Positions 19,199 through 26,290 of a DNA stretch of 64,000 nucleotides are shown in pieces. Source of the DNA: Caulobacteraceae bacterium (lineage in GTDB: Bacteria > Pseudomonadota > Alphaproteobacteria > Caulobacterales > Caulobacteraceae); assembly GCA_031291645.1 (NCBI GenBank), contig JARLIQ010000112.1, positions 1 through 64,000 of the forward strand. The letters are read 5' to 3'. Within the stretch, counting starts at the first letter, position 1. Each line of letters begins with the position of its first letter. The notes below the pieces were generated by a model. That model had not been told where the DNA came from, made no database searches, and saw only the letters and a list, made by a program, of their open reading frames with translations. The position numbers and the translations under genes were made by a program.

Positions 19199-19258
19199 CG
19201 AGCGGTGAGCCGGGGCCGCCGCCTAGCCTCGCTGGCCTTGGCGGGCTAATCCTTGCGC

Positions 19259-21883
19259 ATGCGCACCGAGACCCCCCAGCCGATCCGGCTCTCCGACTAT
19301 CGCCCGCCCGCCTTCCTGATCGACGAGGTCTCGCTGGACTTCGCGCTCGAGCCCACCGCGACGCGGGTCAAGGCCGCCCTCGTCATCCGCCGCAACGGCG
19401 AGCACACGGAGCCGCTGCAGCTCGACGGCGTGCGGCTGAAGCCGATCTCGTTCGCCGTCGACGGTCGGGTCCTGGCCGAGGGCGAATATGCGGTCGAGCC
19501 CGAGCAGGTGACCATCGCGGGCGTGCCCGACGCCTTCGTCCTGGAGACCGAGGTCGAGATCGACCCCGAGGGCAACCGGGCGCTGGAGGGGCTCTACACC
19601 TCGGCCGGGCGCTTCTGCACCCAGTGCGAGGCCGAGGGCTTCCGCAAGATCACCTGGTTCGCCGACCGGCCGGACGTGCTGGCCCGCTTCACGGTGCGCA
19701 TCGAGGCGGACAAGGCGGCCTATCCGCGGTTGCTCTCCAACGGCAACCTCATCGAGGCGGGCGACCTGCCGGAGGGGCGGCATTTCGCGGTCTGGAACGA
19801 TCCCTTCCCCAAGCCCTGCTACCTGTTCGCCCTGGTGGCGGGCGAGCTGGACGAGCTGGCCGACAGCTTCCTGACCATGGGCGGGCGCAGGGTCGAGCTG
19901 CGCATCTACGTCGACACCGGCATGGCGCCGCGCGCCGCCTACGCGATGGATTCGCTGAAGCGGGCGATGAAGTGGGACGAGGAGACGTTCGGCCGCGAGT
20001 ACGACCTCGACCTGTTCATGATCGTCGCCGTGCGCGACTTCAATTTCGGGGCCATGGAGAACAAGGGCCTCAACATCTTCAATTCGTCCCTGCTGCTGGC
20101 CGATCCGGAGACGGCGACCGACTTCGACTACGAGCGGATCGAGGGGGTGGTGGCGCACGAGTACTTCCACAACTGGACCGGCGACCGGATCACCTGCCGC
20201 GACTGGTTCCAGCTGTGCCTGAAGGAAGGGCTGACGGTCTTCCGTGACCAGAGCTTCTCGGCCGACATGCGCGGCCACGCCGTGCAGCGGATCAAGGAGG
20301 TCAAGACCCTCCGCGCCCGCCAGTTCCAGGAAGACGGCGGCCCGCTGGCCCACCCGGTGCGCCCGTCCAGCTATCTGAAGATCGACAACTTCTACACCGC
20401 GACCATCTACGAGAAGGGCGCGGAGATCATCCGGATGCTGAAGACCCTGATCGGGGACGCGGCGTTCCGGCGCGGCATGGACCTCTATTTCGAGCGCTGG
20501 GACGGGCATGCGACGACCGTCGAGGCCTTTATCCAGTGCTTCGCCGAGGCGTCGGGCCGCAAGCTGGACGACTTCTTCGCCTGGTACGAGCAGGCCGGCA
20601 CGCCCCATCTCCACCTGGCCGCCGACTACGACGCGGACGCCCAGGCGCTGGAGTTGCGGCTGAGCCAGTCGACGGCCCCGACTCCGGGCCAGCCGGACAA
20701 GCGGCCGTTGCCGACGCCGGTGGTGATCGGGCTGCTGGACGACGACGGCCGGCCCCTGTCCTTCCGCCTGCCGGGCGCGGACCAGTCGAGCGAGAACGGC
20801 CTGATCGTCCTGGAGCAGGCCGAACAGACCGTGCGGCTGGAGGGCGTGGCGCGCGCGCCGGTGCTCTCGGCCCTGCGCGGCTTCTCCGCGCCCGTGCGGC
20901 TGACCAGCGACGCTCCGCTCAAGGACAGTTACGTCCTGCTGGCCGCCGACACCGACCTGTTCAACCGCTGGGAAGCCGGCCAGACGCTGGCCTGCGGCCT
21001 GATCCTGGCGCGGGCCGCAGGGACCCCGGACGAGGTGGGCGAGGAACGCTTCGCCGCCGCTGTCGGCCGAGCCCTGGCCGACCAGTCGGCCGAGCCGGCG
21101 TTCAAGGCCCTGATGCTGGCCCTGCCCTCCGAATCCGACCTGGCCCAGGCGGTCAGTCCGGTCGATCCGGCCGCCCTGCACGAGGCGCGCGAGGCGCTGC
21201 GCGCCCGGCTGGCGATCCACCTGGGCGACGCGCTGCGGCGGCTGCACGGCGGGCTGCAGGAGACCGGCGAGTTCTCGGCCGACGCCGAGGCGGCCGGCCG
21301 CCGGGCGCTGCGCAACGCGGCCCTCGAGCTCCTGGCCGCCGATCCGCATTCGGACAATGTCGAGCGGGCGCTCGGCCACTTCCGGTCCGCGGCCAACATG
21401 ACCGACGCCATGGGCGGCCTGGCGGCCCTGATGCTGGTCGGCGGCGAGGCGTTCGACGCCGCCCTGGCCGAGTTCTACGACCGCTGGAAGCACGAGCCGC
21501 TGGTGATCGACAAATGGTTCGCGGTCCAGGCCCGCAGTCCGGCCGAGGACGTCCTGGGTCGGGTGCTGGGCCTGACCGCCCATCCGGCCTTCGAGGCCAA
21601 GAACCCCAACCGGCTGCGCGCCCTGGTCTCGTCCTTCGCCAGCGGCAACCCGGCGCGTTTCCACGACCCGTCGGGCGCCGGCTACCGCTTCCTGGCCGAC
21701 CAGGTGCTGGCCGTGGACGGGTTCAATCCGTCGACCGCCGCCCGCCTGGTCGAGCCCCTGGGCGCCTGGCGCCGCTACGAGCCGGCCCTGGGCGAGCTGA
21801 TGCGCGCCCAGCTGCAGCGGATCGTCGAGACCGAGGGCCTGTCCAAGAACGTGTTCGAAATGGCCAGCCGCGCGCTCGCCTGA
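19259..21883 (+). CDS. pepN: Aminopeptidase N (M1 zinc metallopeptidase)
   Basis: The 874-aa protein has the N-terminal beta-saddle and the M1 catalytic domain, with the exopeptidase motif GAMENKGLNIF near residue 265 and the zinc site HEYFHNWTG near residue 299. The second Glu ligand lies in the following LKEGLTVFRDQSF segment. The alpha-helical C-terminal domain is complete. It removes N-terminal residues from peptides in the cytoplasm. The length agrees with E. coli PepN (870 aa). The ATG at 19259 is preferred over the TTG two codons earlier. It lies directly upstream of pleC. Confidence 0.96.
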   Translation: MRTETPQPIRLSDYRPPAFLIDEVSLDFALEPTATRVKAALVIRRNGEHTEPLQLDGVRLKPISFAVDGRVLAEGEYAVEPEQVTIAGVPDAFVLETEVEIDPEGNRALEGLYTSAGRFCTQCEAEGFRKITWFADRPDVLARFTVRIEADKAAYPRLLSNGNLIEAGDLPEGRHFAVWNDPFPKPCYLFALVAGELDELADSFLTMGGRRVELRIYVDTGMAPRAAYAMDSLKRAMKWDEETFGREYDLDLFMIVAVRDFNFGAMENKGLNIFNSSLLLADPETATDFDYERIEGVVAHEYFHNWTGDRITCRDWFQLCLKEGLTVFRDQSFSADMRGHAVQRIKEVKTLRARQFQEDGGPLAHPVRPSSYLKIDNFYTATIYEKGAEIIRMLKTLIGDAAFRRGMDLYFERWDGHATTVEAFIQCFAEASGRKLDDFFAWYEQAGTPHLHLAADYDADAQALELRLSQSTAPTPGQPDKRPLPTPVVIGLLDDDGRPLSFRLPGADQSSENGLIVLEQAEQTVRLEGVARAPVLSALRGFSAPVRLTSDAPLKDSYVLLAADTDLFNRWEAGQTLACGLILARAAGTPDEVGEERFAAAVGRALADQSAEPAFKALMLALPSESDLAQAVSPVDPAALHEAREALRARLAIHLGDALRRLHGGLQETGEFSADAEAAGRRALRNAALELLAADPHSDNVERALGHFRSAANMTDAMGGLAALMLVGGEAFDAALAEFYDRWKHEPLVIDKWFAVQARSPAEDVLGRVLGLTAHPAFEAKNPNRLRALVSSFASGNPARFHDPSGAGYRFLADQVLAVDGFNPSTAARLVEPLGAWRRYEPALGELMRAQLQRIVETEGLSKNVFEMASRALA

Positions 21884-21945
21884 CGCCATCGGCGAACCTC
21901 ACCACGTGACAGGACTCCACACGCGCGCGTAGACTCTGCGCTGAG

Positions 21946-24525
21946 GTGACTCGGCGAAGGAGCTGTGCGGCTTTGGGGCGCGGCGGGGGTGCGAGCGAGA
22001 CGCGGGCCGCCGAGGGCGGGGCCGCCTTCGACGCGAGTCGGCGCGTCGCCGCGGCCCGGACGCCGACGACGGCCCTCGTGCGCATGGTCGTGCTTTCGGC
22101 CCTGCTGCTGCTCGCGCTCTACACCGTCTTCGGCGTCATCCGGCTGAGCCGCGGACTGCAGGCCGCGGCCGACGCCGCCGGCGCGTCCGATCCGGCCGCC
22201 GCGGCGCTGGCGGGCGGCCTGGAGGCGGGCGCCGCCCGGCTGGACGCCGCCCTGCAGTCGGCCGGCGCGATCGTCCAGCGCTTTCCCGCCGCCCCGATCG
22301 ACGCGGCCGAGGTCGGGCTGAAGGGCGGCCGGCCCGACGCGACGGCCGTTGCGCTCGTCGGCGACGAGGGCGTCCGCGCCGCTGCCGGCGACGCCCAGAA
22401 CGCGGACTGGCCGGCCGTCGCCCGCGCCGCCCGCGCCTCCGGCCGCAGCCTGTGGTTCGGCCGGCTGAAGGACGACGACCGGATGTTCGTCGCCCGCGCC
22501 GTCGAGGGCGCGCCCGGCCGGCCGCTGGTCGTCGCCGCGGCCAGCCTCGACCGCGCGCTCGACCTGGTCGGCAAGCCCAGGGGGGTGCTGGCCTGGATGG
22601 TGGCGACCCCGGACGGCCAGGTGCTGGCCGCGCGCGGCCACGGCGGCGTGGACCAGGCGACCAACGTGCGCGAGGCGCTGTCGATCGCGCCGGACGCGCT
22701 GCAGGGCAAGGCCCCGGCCGGGACGCTGCCCAGCGGGGCGGCGGTCAGCCTGACCGTGCGGCCGGTCGCGGGCGGCGCGTTGCTGGCGGTGGTGGCCCTG
22801 CCGCGCGGCGCGGCGGGCGCCGTCGGCCCGGCCCAGGACATCTCCTCCGACCTGTTCTCGCTGCTGGCGCCGCTGGCGGTGGGCCTGGTGCTGGCCCTTT
22901 TGCTGTTCGTCCAGATGCGGCGGGCCGAGACCGCCCAGCGCGCCTTCGCCGAGAGCGAGCACCGCTTCCGCCTGGCGGTCGAGGCCGCGCGCTGCGGCAT
23001 CTGGGAATGGGACCTGGAGGAGGACCGGGTGTTCATGTCGGACATCACCGGGGCGATCCTCGGCTGGGGCGGCGGCGGCGCGGCGCCCGGGGACGAGGTG
23101 CTGTCGCGGATCGCGCCCGAGCACCGCGAGCGGGTCCGCCAGACCCTGGCCTCGGCGCGCGACTACGGCGCCTTCGACGTCTCCTTCCGCGTGCCCGACC
23201 GCAACGGCCGCTCGGCCTGGATCGACGCGCGCGGCGAGGCCCTGCCGGAGGCCGGCGCCAGCGGCTTTCGCCGGATCGTGGGCGTGATGATGGACGTGAC
23301 CGAGGAGCGGATCACCCAGGCCCGCGCCCAGGCCGCCGAGACCCGGCTGCGCGACGCCATCGACAGCGTCTCCGAGGCCTTCGTGCTGTGGGACCGCACC
23401 GGGCGGCTGCTCATGTGCAACAAGAACTACCGCGCCTTCTTCAACCTCGAGCCGCGCATCCTCAAGCCGGGCGCGCCGCGCGACACGGTGGTGCGGATCG
23501 CCAAGCTTGCGGTCAAGCGGTCCTACCCGCCCGCCCAGGGCCGGCCCGGCGTGCGCGAGGCCGAGATGCACGACGGCCGCTGGCTGCAGATCTCGGAACG
23601 GCGCACGGCGGACGGCGGCCTGGTGATGACCGCCGCCGACATCACCGCCATCAAGCGCCAGGACGAGGCGCGGCGGCTGAACGAAGCCCAGTTGCAGGAC
23701 GCGGTCGACAACCTGGAGCGCAGCCAGGCCCAGCTGGCCGAACTGGCCCGCAAGTACGAGGCCGAGAAAATCCGCGCCGAGGGCGCCAACAAGGCCAAGA
23801 GCGAATTCCTGGCCAACATGAGCCACGAGCTGCGCACCCCGCTGAACGCGATCAACGGCTTCTCCGAGATCATGGTCGGGGAGATGTTCGGGCCGCTGGG
23901 CGACAGGCGCTACAAGGAATACGCCCAGGACATCCTCTCGTCCGGCCAGCACCTGCTGGCCCTGATCAACGACATCCTGGACATGTCCAAGATCGAGGCC
24001 GGCAAGATGAACCTGCGCTTCGAGCCGCTGCACCTGGGCGACGTGATCGAGGACGCGGTGCGGCTGGTGCAGAACCGGGCCGACGCCGCCGGCCTGACGC
24101 TTGAGGTGAAGCTGCCCAACCTGCCCGAGGTCGAGGCCGACTACCGGGCGATCAAGCAGGTGCTGCTGAACCTGTTGTCCAACGCGGTGAAGTTCACCCC
24201 CAACGGCGGGCGCGTGGCGGTCGTCGGCGAGGCGCGGCGCGATCCCCTGGGCGAGCGGGTGCGCATCACCGTGCGCGACACCGGCATCGGCATCTCGGCC
24301 GAGGACCTCAGCCGGCTGGCCAAGCCGTTCGAGCAGATCGAGAGCCAGCACTCCAAGACCCAGCAGGGCACCGGCCTGGGCCTGGCGCTGACCAAGTCGC
24401 TGGTCGAGATGCACGACGGCGCGCTGGAGATCGAGAGCGAACCCGGCAAGGGCACCAGCGTCAGCTTCATGCTGCCGCTGCAGCACGTGGGCGCGCGCGT
24501 CGCCGCCGGAGCCTTCGCCGCCTGA
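21946..24525 (+). CDS. pleC: Sensor histidine kinase/phosphatase PleC
   Basis: The 859-aa inner membrane protein has TM1 at about residues 47-65 (VVLSALLLLALYTVFGVIRL), a ~230-residue periplasmic domain and TM2 at about 303-325. Two PAS-type domains follow (FRLAVEAARCGIWEWD and LRDAIDSVSEAFVLWDRTGR). HisKA contains NMSHELRTPLNAINGFSEIM with His627. The HATPase_c domain has LLSNAVKFTPNGG, DTGIGIS and TGLGLAL. The kinase core closely resembles Caulobacter PleC, the DivK/PleD kinase-phosphatase that sets polarity and stalk/pilus development; the pepN neighbour fits as well. The assigned start is GTG 21946; GTG 22078 or ATG 22084 would leave only a few residues before TM1. Confidence 0.82.
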   Translation: MTRRRSCAALGRGGGASETRAAEGGAAFDASRRVAAARTPTTALVRMVVLSALLLLALYTVFGVIRLSRGLQAAADAAGASDPAAAALAGGLEAGAARLDAALQSAGAIVQRFPAAPIDAAEVGLKGGRPDATAVALVGDEGVRAAAGDAQNADWPAVARAARASGRSLWFGRLKDDDRMFVARAVEGAPGRPLVVAAASLDRALDLVGKPRGVLAWMVATPDGQVLAARGHGGVDQATNVREALSIAPDALQGKAPAGTLPSGAAVSLTVRPVAGGALLAVVALPRGAAGAVGPAQDISSDLFSLLAPLAVGLVLALLLFVQMRRAETAQRAFAESEHRFRLAVEAARCGIWEWDLEEDRVFMSDITGAILGWGGGGAAPGDEVLSRIAPEHRERVRQTLASARDYGAFDVSFRVPDRNGRSAWIDARGEALPEAGASGFRRIVGVMMDVTEERITQARAQAAETRLRDAIDSVSEAFVLWDRTGRLLMCNKNYRAFFNLEPRILKPGAPRDTVVRIAKLAVKRSYPPAQGRPGVREAEMHDGRWLQISERRTADGGLVMTAADITAIKRQDEARRLNEAQLQDAVDNLERSQAQLAELARKYEAEKIRAEGANKAKSEFLANMSHELRTPLNAINGFSEIMVGEMFGPLGDRRYKEYAQDILSSGQHLLALINDILDMSKIEAGKMNLRFEPLHLGDVIEDAVRLVQNRADAAGLTLEVKLPNLPEVEADYRAIKQVLLNLLSNAVKFTPNGGRVAVVGEARRDPLGERVRITVRDTGIGISAEDLSRLAKPFEQIESQHSKTQQGTGLGLALTKSLVEMHDGALEIESEPGKGTSVSFMLPLQHVGARVAAGAFAA

Positions 24526-24530
24526 CGGCG

Positions 24531-25061
24531 TCAGCCGTGGCCGGGCGCCGGGTTCGGCGGCGGCGACGGGCGGGGCGCAAGGCCCAGCCGGGCCAGGAAG
24601 CCGCGACGCAACGGGCCGCGCGGCGCGGACGGACGCATCAGCCCACTGGACAGGATCGAGCGCTGCTGCGGACTGAGCTGGGCGGCGAAGGCGACCACCG
24701 CCCCTTCGAGCTGGGTGCGCACCTGGACGTCGTCGCTGCGGGCGCGGGCCAGGGCCGCCAGCGTCGCCGCCTGGTCGAACGGCTGGGCCATCATCAGCCG
24801 CCGCGCCTCGCGCCGGGCCTTACGGGCGTCGAGCAGCACCGGGCCGCTGGCCTCGACCTGGTCCTGCATCACCTGCAGCAGCGCCTCGCGGTTGGGCGGA
24901 TCGAGCCGTTCCGCCACCGCGCGCAGCGGATTGGCCGGCTGGCCGGCCGCCCCGCCCGGCGCGAAGGCGTTGCTCGCCATGAGGCCGGCCGCCGCGCCGA
25001 TCAGGAAGACGTTCACCGCCGCCGAGGCCAGCAGCGCGATGGTCAGTCCGCGCGGGCTCAT
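24531..25061 (-). CDS. Membrane-anchored periplasmic protein of the CnrX/CpxP-like heavy-metal-resistance family
   Basis: The 176-aa protein has one N-terminal TM segment (LTIALLASAAVNVFLIGAAA) and a helical hairpin periplasmic domain. The LDPPNREALLQVMQDQ and FDQAATLAALARARSDDVQVRTQLE helices match the Metal_resist / periplasmic sensor type. The tail is Pro/Arg-rich and may be disordered. It overlaps the anti-sigma gene by 4 bp and is third in a sigma / anti-sigma / periplasmic protein operon, a layout like cnrYXH. It has very few His or Met residues, so metal sensing is doubtful; it may report another envelope stress. Confidence 0.7.
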   Translation of the reverse strand: MSPRGLTIALLASAAVNVFLIGAAAGLMASNAFAPGGAAGQPANPLRAVAERLDPPNREALLQVMQDQVEASGPVLLDARKARREARRLMMAQPFDQAATLAALARARSDDVQVRTQLEGAVVAFAAQLSPQQRSILSSGLMRPSAPRGPLRRGFLARLGLAPRPSPPPNPAPGHG

Positions 25062-25498
25062 CCGGCGTGGCCGACGTCGATGGGCGAGCCGAACACCGTC
25101 ACCGCCTCGAAGGCCGCCGAGGCGTCGGCGTCGCGGTCGGCCTGGGCGCTCGTCGTCGCCAGCGCCCCGCCCAGGCTGACGCCGGCGATCACCCCGACCG
25201 CGCAGGCGGCCGCCAGGCTCGCGCCCGAGAGCCAGAAGACGCCGCTGGGCCTGAAGCCACCGGGCTTGAACAGCCGCCCGCCCCGCGGCCTCGGCGCCGT
25301 CGCCAGGATGCGCTGGCGCAGGGCCAGGCTCGGCGCCTCGACGCGGAAGGCGTCCAGCGCGGCGTCCAGCGCCCGGGCCTCGGCCAGGTCAGCGCCCGCC
25401 ACCAGGCGCTCCGCCTCGGCGCGCTCCTGCGCGGGCCAGCGCGCCGGGTCGGCGCCATAGGCGGCGACCAGCTGTTCAAACCGTTGGTGATCCATCAT
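25058..25498 (-). CDS. Putative anti-sigma factor, single-pass membrane protein
   Basis: Starting at ATG 25496-25498, the ~146-aa protein has a cytoplasmic N-terminus (FEQLVAAYGADPARWPAQER) resembling the ASD-like helical part of anti-sigma factors. One TM segment is at about residues 88-112 (SGASLAAACAVGVIAGVSLG), with a short periplasmic tail. It is encoded 14 bp after the ECF sigma gene and overlaps the CnrX-like gene. No zinc-binding HxxxCxxC motif is present, so it is not a ZAS-type anti-sigma. A GTG at 25522 overlapping the sigma stop is an alternative start. Confidence 0.7.
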   Translation of the reverse strand: MMDHQRFEQLVAAYGADPARWPAQERAEAERLVAGADLAEARALDAALDAFRVEAPSLALRQRILATAPRPRGGRLFKPGGFRPSGVFWLSGASLAAACAVGVIAGVSLGGALATTSAQADRDADASAAFEAVTVFGSPIDVGHAG

Positions 25499-25511
25499 CC
25501 GTTCCGGTCCA

Positions 25512-26144
25512 TCATCCTTCACGCGCCAGCGGCTCCAGCGCCGCGCGCAGGCTGCGCCGCGCGCGCCCGAGCAGGCTCTCCAGCGCCTCCACGCTCACCC
25601 CCATCACGCCGGCGGCCTCGATATTCCCCAGCTCCTGGTAGTGGCACAACACGATCGCCTCGCGCTGGCGATGCGGCAGGGCGGCCAGCGCCCGCTCCAC
25701 CCGCGCGCCCACGTCCGCCGCATGCAGGCCCCGGTCGGGGCCTGGGCCCGGGTCGGCGACCTCCGGCGGCTCGGCCATCGGCGCCTCGCGCCGCCGCCTC
25801 AGCCGGTCGTAGCAGAGGTTCAGCGCCACCCGGTGCATCCAGGTGTCCAGCCGCGCCAGGCCCGAACGCCAGCGCGGCGCCTGGCGCCAGGTGCGCAGGA
25901 ACACCTCCTGCGCCACGTCCTCGGCCTCGACCGCGTCGGCCAGCATCCGCCGGGCTAGCGCCAGGATCCGCGGCAGCTTGCGCGCCAGCAGGGCGCGCAC
26001 CGCGGCCGGATCGCCACGGGCCACCTGCGCCAAAAGGGCCTCGTCCGGATCGCCGCCGCCCTGGCTCAACCTCCACCTCGCCCGGACGCCGGCCAGCGCC
26101 CTCCGATACGACATCCGTCGATGCGACACCCGCCGATACGACAC
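25512..26144 (-). CDS. ECF-type RNA polymerase sigma factor
   Basis: The ~210-aa protein has sigma region 2 (LLAQVARGDPAAVRALLARK, then DAVEAEDVAQEVFLRTW, the DAEDVAQE-type hallmark) and region 2.4 (RLDTWMHRVALNLCYDRLRR). Region 4 has LAALPHRQREAIVLCHYQEL and the helix-turn-helix NIEAAGVMGVSVEALESLLGRAR. It directs RNA polymerase to stress promoters and is probably held by the membrane anti-sigma encoded next. The start is uncertain because the first 15 residues (MSYRR-VSHRR-MSYRR) are encoded by a tandem repeat; GTG 26144 and ATG 26114 are both possible. Confidence 0.88.
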   Translation of the reverse strand: MSYRRVSHRRMSYRRALAGVRARWRLSQGGGDPDEALLAQVARGDPAAVRALLARKLPRILALARRMLADAVEAEDVAQEVFLRTWRQAPRWRSGLARLDTWMHRVALNLCYDRLRRRREAPMAEPPEVADPGPGPDRGLHAADVGARVERALAALPHRQREAIVLCHYQELGNIEAAGVMGVSVEALESLLGRARRSLRAALEPLAREG

Positions 26145-26160
26145 CCGCCTGCGCGACGCC
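26101..26160. repeat. Four 15-bp tandem repeats spanning the start of the ECF sigma gene
   Basis: The units are CTCCGATACGACATC, CGTCGATGCGACACC, CGCCGATACGACACC and CGCCTGCGCGACGCC. They encode pentapeptide repeats at the N-terminus of the sigma factor and each brings a potential start codon. Copy number could vary by slippage. Confidence 0.75.
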
Positions 26161-26290
26161 CATGGCCGTCACCCACCGGCCTATGCGCCGCCGCCCAGGG
26201 CGGCCGGACGTTTGCGTGAGCCATGACGCATCTGGCCTGAGATTCCCTTTTACACCCGCTCGCATCCAGGCCTTGAACGGGGCCGCCGGC

